A stretch of 64,000 bases of DNA from Tigheibacillus halophilus. GTDB lineage: Bacteria; Bacillota; Bacilli; Bacillales; Amphibacillaceae. This document shows positions 1-8,632 of the stretch, piece after piece. The notes beneath the pieces are model-generated. The model was not told where the DNA came from, made no database searches, and saw only the letters and a list, made by a program, of their open reading frames with translations. Numbering within the stretch: the stretch's first letter is position 1; each line of letters starts with the position of its first letter. Position numbers and translations under genes: made by a program. The stretch covers positions 744,001 through 808,000 of the forward strand of contig NZ_JBHUIZ010000003.1 in NCBI RefSeq assembly GCF_042683165.1, in the 5' to 3' direction.

Positions 1-1295
1 CGGATAAACCAAGTTTGATTGAGATCAAGACGGTCATCGGGTATGGCTCCCCGAACAAGTCGGCTTCTGCGGCATCCCATGGTGCACCACTTGGAAGTGA
101 TGAAGTCAAGCTTACGAAAGAATTTTATCAATGGAATCATGAAGAATTTCATGTGCCTGAAGAAGTGTACGCTGATTTCAATGAAAAAATTATTATAAAA
201 GGCGAAGAGGCAGAGAAAAACTGGGTAGCGTTGTTCGAGCAGTATAAACAAAAATTTCCTCAGGAAGCAAAAGAGCTGGAAACAGCAATTGCTGGCAAGT
301 TGCCTGACGGATGGGATAAGGATCTGACGGTTTTCAAGGCTGATGAAGATACGCTGGCAACCAGAGCCTCTTCCGGAAAAGTTCTGAATGATATTGCCAA
401 GAGTGTCCCTAACTTCTTTGGAGGCAGTGCTGACCTGGCAGGATCGAACAAGACTGCCATTAATAATCAGTCTGATTTCAGTGCTTCTGATAGAGCAGGA
501 AGAAATATTTGGTTTGGGGTTCGTGAACATGCAATGGGGGCGGCCTTGAATGGAATGGCCCTGCATGGCGGGTTGAAAGTCTTTGGTGGCACTTTCTTCG
601 TATTCAGTGATTATCTTCGCCCTGCGATTCGCTTGTCTGCGATTATGAATAATCCTGTCACGTATGTATTCACCCATGATTCAGTTGCTGTGGGAGAAGA
701 CGGTCCAACCCATGAACCGATTGAACACCTTGCAGCGTTGAGAGCGATACCTAATCTGTCGGTGATCCGTCCTGCGGATGGTAATGAGGTTCAGGCGGCA
801 TGGCGTATAGCTTTGGAATCAGTCGACCAGCCAACCGCTTTGGTATTGACCAGACAAAATTTGCCTACTTTAAAAGGCACAGCGGAGAATGCATATGAGG
901 GCGTAAAACGTGGAGCTTATGTTATCAGTGAAGCTGGAAAAGAAACACCTGACGGCATCTTGGTTGCGACGGGCTCTGAAGTTCAGCTTGCAGTCAAAGC
1001 GCAAGAAAAACTTCGGGAAAAAGGCTATGATGTCAATGTAGTGAGCATATCTTCCTGGGATCGTTTTAATCAGCAGGATGATGCGTATAAGGCGAAAGTC
1101 CTTCCTAAAACCGTTAAAAAACGTCTCGGAATTGAAATGGGATCTTCTCTCGGCTGGGAACGTTTCACCGGTGATGAAGGGGATATTCTTGCAATCGATC
1201 GATTCGGTGCTTCAGCAAATGGCGATAAAGTTATCGCGGAATATGGATTCACAGTGGAAAATGTTGTTGAACGCTTTGAAAAACTATTTCAATAA
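1..1295 (+). CDS. tkt: Transketolase, C-terminal part (5' end outside window)
   Basis: This is the C-terminal two thirds of a thiamine-diphosphate transketolase, which moves two-carbon ketol units in the non-oxidative pentose phosphate pathway in the cytosol. The reading frame is open from base 3 and enters from upstream, so the true start is not in the window. Visible are the end of the N-terminal domain, the pyrimidine-binding domain with VREHAMGAALNG, GGTFFVFSDYLRP and HDSVAVGEDGPTHEP, and the C-terminal domain with VATGSEVQLA. It ends in KLFQ and is followed by a terminator hairpin. Synteny with tkt-sirA-yneF of B. subtilis supports the call. Confidence 0.97.
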   Translation, partial: DKPSLIEIKTVIGYGSPNKSASAASHGAPLGSDEVKLTKEFYQWNHEEFHVPEEVYADFNEKIIIKGEEAEKNWVALFEQYKQKFPQEAKELETAIAGKLPDGWDKDLTVFKADEDTLATRASSGKVLNDIAKSVPNFFGGSADLAGSNKTAINNQSDFSASDRAGRNIWFGVREHAMGAALNGMALHGGLKVFGGTFFVFSDYLRPAIRLSAIMNNPVTYVFTHDSVAVGEDGPTHEPIEHLAALRAIPNLSVIRPADGNEVQAAWRIALESVDQPTALVLTRQNLPTLKGTAENAYEGVKRGAYVISEAGKETPDGILVATGSEVQLAVKAQEKLREKGYDVNVVSISSWDRFNQQDDAYKAKVLPKTVKKRLGIEMGSSLGWERFTGDEGDILAIDRFGASANGDKVIAEYGFTVENVVERFEKLFQ

Positions 1296-1305
1296 TTGTC
1301 ATCCC

Positions 1306-1340
1306 AAAACAGCAGCTTCTGTGTAAGCTGCTGTTTTAAT
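1306..1340 (+). terminator. Rho-independent terminator after tkt
   Basis: A 13-bp perfect stem (1306-1318 with 1324-1336) has a 5-nt loop and TTTT within its 3' arm, 10 bases after the tkt stop. Confidence 0.8.
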
Positions 1341-1363
1341 GAAATATGCTCTTCTAAATATTA

Positions 1364-1370
1364 TTCGACA
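1364..1370 (+). promoter_or_regulatory. 0A box (TTCGACA) upstream of sirA
   Basis: TTCGACA is the consensus Spo0A~P binding site. It lies 85 bases upstream of sirA. In B. subtilis sirA is activated by Spo0A, so the site fits. Binding itself is inferred. Confidence 0.6.
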
Positions 1371-1394
1371 AAAATAGAAGGATTCATCTCCGAA

Positions 1395-1430
1395 ATTATG
1401 ACAGTTTTTTTTGCTGGTATATGTCATAAT
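1395..1430. repeat. Inverted repeat ATTATGACA / TGTCATAAT
   Basis: A perfect 9-bp inverted repeat (1395-1403 and 1422-1430) has 18 bases between its arms, just upstream of the sirA ribosome-binding site. It may be an operator, or it may simply contain promoter elements; the right arm ends in CATAAT, a possible -10. Confidence 0.45.
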
Positions 1431-1454
1431 CAAGCAAAAAGAGGAGATGAGAGA

Positions 1455-1880
1455 ATGCAAATGTATGCTATTTTTTGGATTAAGGATGAATTTGCCCATC
1501 ATTATTTCTATAAAGTGGACCTGCTGAACCAGTTTTTGAAATCGGTAGCAACGGATAGACAAGATGCGCTGCTTGCCATGCAAGTGAGAGAAATCACCCA
1601 CTGCTTTGATGCCGATGCATTCCTTCATCACATCTACTCCCAACTTCACTGTGGGAGTCATGTGCAAGTGGATGACAACCAAATTACGATTTACAGTGAT
1701 AAGCATTTTATTACTTTACATATTGAGAAAAACCAGATAAAATTTCTTTGTCAAACGCTTACTGAAGCGGAGTCATTATTATTTCCATTACTGCGAAGCT
1801 TCCATCCTTTTTTGTTTGTGTCGGGTTGTAACTTAAATCAATATGGATGGCTATCACCTTATACAGCCGAATTGAATTGA
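1455..1880 (+). CDS. sirA: SirA, sporulation inhibitor of replication
   Basis: This 141-residue protein (148 in B. subtilis) fits SirA by size and by its position between tkt and yneF. SirA binds domain I of DnaA in cells committed to sporulation and blocks new rounds of initiation at oriC. The sequence begins MQMYAIFWIKDEF, keeps YSDKHFITLHIEK in the middle, and ends at a YGWLSPYTAELN tail. The frame is open further upstream, but the ATG at 1455 has the only ribosome-binding site (GAGGAGATGAGAGA). A perfect 0A box lies upstream. Identification rests on synteny and length plus overall resemblance. Confidence 0.85.
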   Translation: MQMYAIFWIKDEFAHHYFYKVDLLNQFLKSVATDRQDALLAMQVREITHCFDADAFLHHIYSQLHCGSHVQVDDNQITIYSDKHFITLHIEKNQIKFLCQTLTEAESLLFPLLRSFHPFLFVSGCNLNQYGWLSPYTAELN

Positions 1881-1954
1881 ACAAGTAAGTATTGTATTCT
1901 GATTCGCGATTTAATATACTGTATAAGAGACAACACGAAGGAGGAAAGCAATAC

Positions 1955-2176
1955 ATGAGTTGGATTTGGGTTGTACTAATTGCAATTGTTGCATTGATTG
2001 CTGGTGTTGCACTCGGATTTTTCATCGCTAGAAAATATATGATGAGCTACTTGAAAAAGAATCCGCCAATCAATGAACAGATGCTGAGAACTTTAATGAT
2101 GCAAATGGGTCAAAAACCTTCACAAAAGAAAATCAATCAAATGATGCGCGCAATGAACAATCAGATGGACAAGTAG
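1955..2176 (+). CDS. yneF: YneF family small membrane protein
   Basis: This 73-residue protein has one N-terminal membrane helix (about residues 4-27) followed by a Lys- and Met-rich cytoplasmic tail. It matches the UPF0154/YneF family, which is found throughout the Firmicutes and has no settled function. The ATG at 1955 follows AAGGAGG at 1938-1944. The neighbours sirA and ccdA are the same as in B. subtilis. A terminator follows at 2215. Confidence 0.93.
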   Translation: MSWIWVVLIAIVALIAGVALGFFIARKYMMSYLKKNPPINEQMLRTLMMQMGQKPSQKKINQMMRAMNNQMDK

Positions 2177-2214
2177 TCTGTACTTATAACATAGATGAAT
2201 TTGCTTTGTTCTTG

Positions 2215-2245
2215 CAAACCCTTGCTATAGCAGCAGGGGTTTTTG
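2215..2245 (+). terminator. Terminator after yneF
   Basis: Stem AAACCCTTGCT / AGCAGGGGTTT with a short loop, followed by a T run. Confidence 0.75.
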
Positions 2246-2344
2246 ATTGTTCAGCTGCTTTACACAAATCAAACGAGAGGCATTCAAATGAGAGAAAATG
2301 CAGACCCATGCAATTCTAAAAGTCGTTGAATTGTCAAAGACAAT

Positions 2345-2374
2345 TTGTTTATTGGAATACGATTCTGTTATGAT
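2345..2374 (+). promoter_or_regulatory. Candidate sigma-A promoter for ccdA
   Basis: TTGTTT (2345-2350), an 18-base spacer and TATGAT (2369-2374) lie 29 bases upstream of the ccdA ATG. Confidence 0.4.
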
Positions 2375-2402
2375 TGTTATGATAAGAATGGGAGGCTTTT
2401 CA

Positions 2403-3107
2403 ATGAGCGAAATCAATATATTCATCGCATTCGGTGCTGGATTTCTGTCATTCATTTCACCGTGCGTATTACCGTTATTTCCTGCTTTTTTATCCTACAT
2501 AACAGGAATGAGTGTAGCTGAAATCAAAGAGGAAAATACGATGTTCAATAAAAAAAGTATGATTCACACCGTGTTTTTCCTGCTCGGTTTTTCCTGCATT
2601 TTTATTATGATGGGCTTCGGCAGCCTGTATATTTCGGAGTTCTTGAATACATATAAAGGGTTGATTCGTCAAATCGGGGCTATATTAATTATTTTCTTCG
2701 GACTGGTCATTGTCGGACTTTTGAATTTCAACTTTTTAATGAGAGAAAAAAAGGTAACCTTTAAAAATAAACCTGCTGGATTCATTGGTTCCTTTATTGT
2801 CGGTTTGGCATTTTCCCTTGGGTGGACTCCATGTACAGGTCCGATATTAATGGTCGTATTGTCACTTGCAGCCACCGAGCCAAGTGCTGGAATGGTCATG
2901 ATGATTAGTTATGTACTAGGCTTCTCCATACCTTTTTTCATCTTGTCATTCTTTGTCGGAAAGCTTTCCTGGATCAAGAGACATGGCCTACTGATGGTGA
3001 AAATTGGTGGATATATCATGATTTTCATGGGAGTAGCACTATTTTTTAACTGGATGACCCAATTGACGTCCTATTTAGCGGGCTTATTTGATTTTCAGGG
3101 TTTCTAA
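2403..3107 (+). CDS. ccdA: CcdA, membrane thiol-disulfide electron carrier
   Basis: This 234-residue integral membrane protein of the CcdA/DsbD family passes electrons from cytosolic thioredoxin to extracytoplasmic thiol-disulfide proteins, for cytochrome c maturation and spore development. It has about six hydrophobic segments. Both signature cysteines are present, in FISPCVLPLFPAFLSY near residue 20 and in GWTPCTGPI in the second half. ATG 2403 follows GGGAGG with good spacing; the longer upstream frame has no ribosome-binding site. ccdC follows, as in B. subtilis, but the CheY-like gene yneI that normally separates the two is absent. Confidence 0.95.
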   Translation: MSEINIFIAFGAGFLSFISPCVLPLFPAFLSYITGMSVAEIKEENTMFNKKSMIHTVFFLLGFSCIFIMMGFGSLYISEFLNTYKGLIRQIGAILIIFFGLVIVGLLNFNFLMREKKVTFKNKPAGFIGSFIVGLAFSLGWTPCTGPILMVVLSLAATEPSAGMVMMISYVLGFSIPFFILSFFVGKLSWIKRHGLLMVKIGGYIMIFMGVALFFNWMTQLTSYLAGLFDFQGF

Positions 3108-3188
3108 ATCGTTTCTCGTACCAACCATTTTATGATAGAATAAGAAAAGGCTTTGCTCTGTGATTTTATCGTTTTATCGAAAAGAGTG

Positions 3189-3677
3189 ATGATGTTTATG
3201 ATATGGGTAATCGGCAGTACCTTTGTTTTTGTTTTCATGGCTGTGACAATGATCTTTGTCAGGATGAAGGCCGCTAAAAAGCCTGCCTCAGTCAAAAAAA
3301 TAATCCTTCCGCCTCTTTTTATGAGCAGTGGTGCATTGATGTTCCTTTTTCCGGAATTTCATGTCAGCTGGACGGAAGTGGGAGAAGCGATTGCGGTTGG
3401 AATGTTTTTTTCCATTTTCCTGATCAAAACATCTAATTTTGAAATCCGCAACCAGGATATTTATTTGATACCATCAAAAGCCTTTATTTTAATTTTGGTA
3501 GGGCTTTTAATCATTCGTACTGCTGCCAAAATTTTCATGGGTAAGTCCGTTTCCATTGGCGAGACAAGCGGAATGTTTTTTCTGCTGGCGTTTGGTATGA
3601 TTGTCACATGGCGGTTAGCTATGTTATACAAATTTAAACAGCTTGAACGCAGACTTCAACAGCAAATCATAGAATGA
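3189..3677 (+). CDS. ccdC: CcdC family membrane protein
   Basis: This protein of about 162 residues has four to five hydrophobic helices and the motif KKIILPPLFMSSGALMF of the CcdC/YneJ family. In B. subtilis ccdC lies in the ccd cluster but was not essential for cytochrome c maturation, so its exact role is unclear. Several starts compete. ATG 3189 and ATG 3192 follow AAAAGAG at a usable distance, while ATG 3198 would remove three residues. A convergent terminator separates it from yneK. Confidence 0.9.
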   Translation: MMFMIWVIGSTFVFVFMAVTMIFVRMKAAKKPASVKKIILPPLFMSSGALMFLFPEFHVSWTEVGEAIAVGMFFSIFLIKTSNFEIRNQDIYLIPSKAFILILVGLLIIRTAAKIFMGKSVSIGETSGMFFLLAFGMIVTWRLAMLYKFKQLERRLQQQIIE

Positions 3678-3693
3678 ATATCAGCGAATAACA

Positions 3694-3727
3694 TTAAAAA
3701 GACCGCTCACTACCGAGCGGCCTTTTT
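3694..3727. terminator. Bidirectional terminator between ccdC and yneK
   Basis: Stem GACCGCTC / GAGCGGCC is flanked by A and T runs on the two sides, so it can serve both convergent genes. Confidence 0.8.
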
Positions 3728-4199
3728 AATTGGTGTATTTTGATTTCCAATTTTTTGCATAATCGTCTTTTGAAGCCTCGAAAAAGGATTGGTACGGTGC
3801 TGTATCGATGTTCTTTTTTCGGAGGGTTTTTTTTAAAAATTTATGATCCCGCTTAGGTGTAGCGACGATGTACCCCTCTATAAGAATATCCTGGGTAATT
3901 TTATTCGCCTTTTTTTGCAAGGCGACTTCGCCGATTTTCCCGGCAATTTTTTGTCTTGCAACATCACGGAACAACTCCGGAACAGGAGAAACCAGTTCTT
4001 CCAGCAATTCTTTTTCAGGTAACCCCCACATGTTTTTGGTTTTTTCTATGTAGTGCTCCTGCCAGTCCATGATGGATTTTCCATCTTCTTTTGGCAATTG
4101 CTTTAAAAATTTCCGGAACATGAAATAACCGCCGATCGCCATCGTCACGATCATCAGAAATCCCCAAAAAACAATCATGAAATTAACGAATATTGACAT
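3726..4199 (-). CDS. yneK: YneK family protein (DUF2621)
   Basis: This 157-residue protein has one N-terminal membrane helix (about residues 5-28) and a charged cytoplasmic domain containing SIMDWQEHYIEKTKNMWGL and a Lys-rich C-terminus. Length, topology and position beside ccdC match YneK/DUF2621 of B. subtilis. The function is unknown. The ATG has a modest ribosome-binding site (AAAGGTGG). It is transcribed towards ccdC and diverges from the histidine kinase gene across 222 bases of AT-rich DNA. Confidence 0.88.
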   Translation of the reverse strand: MSIFVNFMIVFWGFLMIVTMAIGGYFMFRKFLKQLPKEDGKSIMDWQEHYIEKTKNMWGLPEKELLEELVSPVPELFRDVARQKIAGKIGEVALQKKANKITQDILIEGYIVATPKRDHKFLKKTLRKKNIDTAPYQSFFEASKDDYAKNWKSKYTN

Positions 4200-4421
4200 A
4201 ATACCACCTTTATTCCTGAATTTGGGAAAATATCATTTTATTTCTAATCGATTGTATAGTAATATTAGTATTGATTAAAGATTGATTTTCGTTGTGGCAG
4301 ATATATTCTAATTATAATAGTATTGTACCCGTTAAACAAGTATCATAAATACATACCATAAATCATAGAATAGTTAATGTAAAAAGAAGTGTTTATTTGT
4401 CGAAAAAGGGGGATTGATTCA

Positions 4422-5525
4422 GTGGAACAGATTGAGGGGACAAATGACGATTTTCATCGGCAAATCTCAACGAAGCAAGTGCTGACTTTAAAAGAACTTC
4501 CGGCCTACATTCTGGACTGGATGGAAGATAATTGTTGCGAAACCGTCTCGATTTGGGATGAAGATGGATATTTATTATTTATTTCAAAATCCATTAAACA
4601 AATTCTGGGAATTGAAAGAGAAAAATTCATTGGGTCACACTGGTCTAAGTTGCTAACTTCGCTAAACAAAGAGGAGTATGCTGCCATCGTAGAGAAGCTT
4701 AACAACAAAGAAAACCCTGTGATTGAAGTAAACCTGCTGGATCATCAGAAAAATTATGTCTGGTGTGAATGCAAAATAGATAAAATAGTGGATCCAGAAC
4801 ATGTTAAAATTTATTATATCGGTATCATCAATGACATCACTGATAAAAAAGAAACGGAAAACATGATGGTCAGCTATGAAAAGATGTCTATTGCAGGGCA
4901 GCTTGCTGCAGGGGTAGCTCACGAAATCCGCAACCCACTGACATCTTTAAAAGGTTTTTTACAGCTCTTGCAAGCGGGAACAGCCCAAAAAGAAGCTTAT
5001 TACAAAATCATGATCGACGAGATCAAAAAAATGGAACAAATTACTTCTGAATTACTTTTCATCTCAAAGCCATTGACGGATTATAGACAAGACGAAGACC
5101 TTCCTTCGTTGATTATTGATATTATTAATTTGTTAAATCCACAAGCAAAAATGAAACATATCGATATCGTCCATAATTTGCAGGAGGGGATTCATCTTTT
5201 TTGTGACCGCTCTCAAATCAAACAAGTACTAATCAATATTGTCAAAAATGCCATTGAAGCAATGGAAGCTCCTGGAACGATAAAAATTAACGCATTTGCT
5301 AAGGGATCAGGCATAGCAATCAGTGTCAAAGATGAAGGACCAGGCATCGATGAAACAATCATTCATAAATTGGGAGAACCTTTTTTCACTACAAAACAAA
5401 ATGGTACTGGGTTGGGATTAATGGTTACCCGGCAGATACTGGATAAGCATCATGCAAAGCTGCATATATACAATAATGATAAAGGCAGCACGTTTGAAAT
5501 GGACTTTGAACGGATAGATTCATAA
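4422..5525 (+). CDS. Orphan PAS-domain sensor histidine kinase (sporulation-kinase type)
   Basis: This soluble sensor kinase of 367 residues has a PAS domain with a PAC segment (about 35-145), a HisKA dimerisation domain with the phosphoacceptor His167 in GVAHEIRNPLTSLKG, and a C-terminal HATPase domain with the N box (NIVKNAIEAM), G1 (DEGPGID) and G2 (GTGLGLM). The H-box is typical of the KinA-KinE kinases that feed phosphate into the Spo0F phosphorelay; that role is inferred. No response regulator gene is adjacent. GTG 4422 follows AAGGGGG with good spacing and is preferred over the start at 4389. A gene of this kind is not found between yneK and aconitase in B. subtilis, so it is an insertion. 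Confidence 0.88.
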   Translation: MEQIEGTNDDFHRQISTKQVLTLKELPAYILDWMEDNCCETVSIWDEDGYLLFISKSIKQILGIEREKFIGSHWSKLLTSLNKEEYAAIVEKLNNKENPVIEVNLLDHQKNYVWCECKIDKIVDPEHVKIYYIGIINDITDKKETENMMVSYEKMSIAGQLAAGVAHEIRNPLTSLKGFLQLLQAGTAQKEAYYKIMIDEIKKMEQITSELLFISKPLTDYRQDEDLPSLIIDIINLLNPQAKMKHIDIVHNLQEGIHLFCDRSQIKQVLINIVKNAIEAMEAPGTIKINAFAKGSGIAISVKDEGPGIDETIIHKLGEPFFTTKQNGTGLGLMVTRQILDKHHAKLHIYNNDKGSTFEMDFERIDS

Positions 5526-5600
5526 ACGTTAATTTTAAAGAATGTCAGATGGTATAACTATAACTTATCGTAATAAATAAAATATCCATATATCATTTCT

Positions 5601-5634
5601 CAGGCATGAAACGTTGTTTTATGCCTGTTTTTCA
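5601..5634 (+). terminator. Terminator after the histidine kinase
   Basis: CAGGCATGAAAC pairs with GTTTTATGCCTG (one G-U pair), followed by TTTTT. Confidence 0.8.
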
Positions 5635-5757
5635 TATAGTATTATAGAAGAGGAGTTTAGTATACTTACTAATCTTCTTCATTTGTCATGTTTAATCGGA
5701 TATATTTAAAAAGACATGAATGTCAAAGAAATGTTTGTTGAAAGGGGAATAAGCTGT

Positions 5758-8469
5758 ATGGGAGAAAATAACCGCTATCAGGCTAAAAAACAATTTGAAC
5801 TCGATGGAAAAAAGTACAATTACTACAACCTCCATGCCTTGGAAAAAGCCGGCTTAGGAAATATTGACCGCTTGCCATTTTCTATCCGCGTGCTTCTTGA
5901 ATCCTTGGTGCGTCAGCACGATGGCCGTGTCATTAAGGATGAGCATGTCGAAGCACTTACTAAATGGGGAACTAAAGCGGGAGAAGGTATCGACGTGCCT
6001 TTCAAGCCATCTCGTGTCATTTTACAGGACTTCACGGGGGTTCCTGCTGTCGTTGATTTGGCTTCATTACGTAAAGCGATGGTCGATATGGGTGGAGAGC
6101 CAAATAAAATCAACCCTGAGGTACCAGTTGACTTAGTTATTGACCACTCTGTACAAGTTGACGAATATGGTACACCAAGTGCATTGAAAGCTAATATGGA
6201 ACTCGAATTCGAACGCAACTCAGAACGTTACCAGTTTTTAAACTGGGCTCAAAAAGCATTCGACAATTACCGGGCAGTTCCGCCTGCAACAGGGATTGTA
6301 CACCAGGTAAACTTGGAGTACATAGCTAGCGTTGTCCATGAATTGGAAAATAGCAACGGGGAATATGATGCTTTCCCTGACACATTGGTTGGTACTGATT
6401 CACACACCACTATGATTAATGGGCTTGGTGTTCTTGGATGGGGTGTCGGCGGTATTGAAGCAGAGGCCGGCATGCTGGGACAGCCTTCGTATTTTCCGGC
6501 ACCTGATGTTATTGGGGTCAAATTCACTGGCAGCTTCCCACAAGGTACGACTGCGACAGATTTGGCTTTGAAAGTTACTCAGGTACTTCGTGAGACGAAT
6601 GTTGTCGGTAAATTTGTCGAATACTTTGGTCCTGGTCTGAAGGATATGCCACTGGCTGACCGTGCGACAATTTCTAACATGGCACCAGAATATGGTGCAA
6701 CTTGCGGATTTTTCCCTGTAGATGAAGAATCCATCAATTACTTACATTTAACAGGCAGGGATGAAAAACATATTGCGCTCGTTGAGAAATATTGCAAAGA
6801 AAACAATCTGTGGTATTCTCCTGACCAAAAAGATCCAGAGTATACCAAGGTCGTCGAAATCAATCTGTCTGAATTGGAACCGAATCTCTCTGGTCCAAAG
6901 CGTCCACAGGATTTGATTTCCTTGTCAAATATGCAAAAAGAATTTAAAAAAGCTGTAACTGCTCCTGCGGGTAATCAAGGACTCGGTTTGGATAAATCTG
7001 AATTCGACAAAAAAGTTGAAATCGACCATCCAAATGGCAGTCATTCTGTTATGAAAACCGGTGCAGTTGCAATTGCTGCAATTACATCTTGTACAAATAC
7101 ATCCAATCCTTATGTCATGCTTGGTGCGGGTCTTTTGGCTAAGAAAGCTGTTGAGAAAGGCTTGCAGGTGCCTGCATATGTGAAGACTTCTTTAGCGCCA
7201 GGATCTAAAGTAGTTACTCGTTATTTGAATGATTCTGGTCTGATGAAATATCTTGATGATCTTGGATTCAGCCTTGTTGGTTATGGCTGTACAACATGTA
7301 TCGGAAACTCAGGTCCTTTACGTCCCGAAATTGAAGATGCCATTGTTCAAAGCGACTTGACTGTGTCTTCCGTTCTTTCTGGTAACCGTAACTTTGAAGG
7401 ACGTATCCATCCATTGGTTAAAGCAAACTATCTTGCTTCACCGCCTCTGGTTGTTGCATATGCGCTCGCAGGTACAGTCGATGTCGACTTAACATCTGAC
7501 GCAATCGGTACAGATGCTGATGGTGAACCGATTTACTTGAAGGATATCTGGCCTTCCATGGAAGAAATTAAGCAGGAAGTTCATAAAGTTGTCAATCCGG
7601 CAATCTTCCGTAAAGAATACGAAAATGTGTTCCATTCCAACGAAAAATGGAATGAAATCCAGACAACAGATGAACCGCTTTTTGCTTGGGATACAGAATC
7701 TACTTATATTCAGAACCCGCCGTTTTTCGAAGGGCTTTCCAAGGAAGCTGGCAAGGTAGAAACTTTGAACGGACTGCGTGCAATCGGTAAATTTGGCGAC
7801 TCAGTTACAACAGACCATATTTCTCCAGCGGGAGCAATTGCCAAAGATATGCCGGCCGGAAAATATCTGCAAGAAAAAGGTGTTTCGCCAAGGAACTTCA
7901 ACTCTTATGGTTCCCGCCGAGGAAATCATGAAGTGATGATGAGGGGGACATTCGCTAATATTCGTATCAGGAACTTGTTGGCCCCTGGAACAGAGGGCGG
8001 TTATACAACTTACTGGCCTACAGGCGACGTTATGCCTATTTACGATGCAGCAATGAAATATGAAAAAGATGGTACTGGCTTAGTAGTACTGGCTGGCAAA
8101 GACTACGGTATGGGATCCTCCCGTGACTGGGCTGCGAAAGGTACGAACCTGTTAGGTATTAAAACTGTCATTGCTGAAAGCTATGAGAGAATTCATCGCT
8201 CTAACTTGGTAATGATGGGTGTTCTGCCATTGCAATTTGAAAAAGGCGATAGTGCAGAAAAGCTTGGACTGACAGGTAAAGAGACGTTCACCGTTGAAAT
8301 CGACGAACAAGTGAAGCCACATGATTTGGTAACTGTTACTGCAGTTGATGAATCTGGTAAAACCACTGAATTCAAAGCGATTGCCCGCTTTGACAGTGAA
8401 GTGGAAATCGACTATTACCGTCATGGCGGTATTTTGCAAATGGTATTGCGTCAAAAAATGCATGTATGA
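5758..8469 (+). CDS. acnA: Aconitate hydratase
   Basis: This is a full-length 903-residue aconitase of the AcnA/IRP1 type (citB in B. subtilis), which isomerises citrate to isocitrate in the TCA cycle and may bind RNA when its cluster is lost. The [4Fe-4S] ligands are visible as Cys in AITSCTNTS and the pair in GYGCTTCIGN. VGTDSHTTM, GSSRDWAAKG and the swivelling domain with SYGSRRGNHEVMMRG are also intact. ATG 5758 is preceded by AAAGGGG. The longer frame from 5716 lacks a ribosome-binding site. A strong terminator follows. In B. subtilis sspO and sspP flank this gene; neither is present here. Confidence 0.97.
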   Translation: MGENNRYQAKKQFELDGKKYNYYNLHALEKAGLGNIDRLPFSIRVLLESLVRQHDGRVIKDEHVEALTKWGTKAGEGIDVPFKPSRVILQDFTGVPAVVDLASLRKAMVDMGGEPNKINPEVPVDLVIDHSVQVDEYGTPSALKANMELEFERNSERYQFLNWAQKAFDNYRAVPPATGIVHQVNLEYIASVVHELENSNGEYDAFPDTLVGTDSHTTMINGLGVLGWGVGGIEAEAGMLGQPSYFPAPDVIGVKFTGSFPQGTTATDLALKVTQVLRETNVVGKFVEYFGPGLKDMPLADRATISNMAPEYGATCGFFPVDEESINYLHLTGRDEKHIALVEKYCKENNLWYSPDQKDPEYTKVVEINLSELEPNLSGPKRPQDLISLSNMQKEFKKAVTAPAGNQGLGLDKSEFDKKVEIDHPNGSHSVMKTGAVAIAAITSCTNTSNPYVMLGAGLLAKKAVEKGLQVPAYVKTSLAPGSKVVTRYLNDSGLMKYLDDLGFSLVGYGCTTCIGNSGPLRPEIEDAIVQSDLTVSSVLSGNRNFEGRIHPLVKANYLASPPLVVAYALAGTVDVDLTSDAIGTDADGEPIYLKDIWPSMEEIKQEVHKVVNPAIFRKEYENVFHSNEKWNEIQTTDEPLFAWDTESTYIQNPPFFEGLSKEAGKVETLNGLRAIGKFGDSVTTDHISPAGAIAKDMPAGKYLQEKGVSPRNFNSYGSRRGNHEVMMRGTFANIRIRNLLAPGTEGGYTTYWPTGDVMPIYDAAMKYEKDGTGLVVLAGKDYGMGSSRDWAAKGTNLLGIKTVIAESYERIHRSNLVMMGVLPLQFEKGDSAEKLGLTGKETFTVEIDEQVKPHDLVTVTAVDESGKTTEFKAIARFDSEVEIDYYRHGGILQMVLRQKMHV

Positions 8470-8482
8470 TTTATAGCTTATA

Positions 8483-8518
8483 AATAGCCTGCACACCCAA
8501 TGTGTGCAGGCTATTTTC
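8483..8518 (+). terminator. Terminator after aconitase
   Basis: AAATAGCCTGCACA pairs with TGTGCAGGCTATTT, ending in TTTT. Confidence 0.85.
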
Positions 8519-8632
8519 TTGCCATGAATTCCTTTCTTCTTTAGAATCAGAGTTGAAACCAAGATGGGGATATGTATATTCTATTCAAGCTAGTACATAT
8601 AATAAAATAAACACTTTTTAGGAGATTTATGG

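Noticed and set aside
1299..1706. 135-codon minus-strand frame opposite sirA
   Set aside because: It is antisense to a well-supported gene and runs through the tkt terminator.
5611..5626. Catabolite-responsive element upstream of aconitase
   Set aside because: The sequence fails the central CG position of the cre consensus and forms the stem of the upstream terminator.
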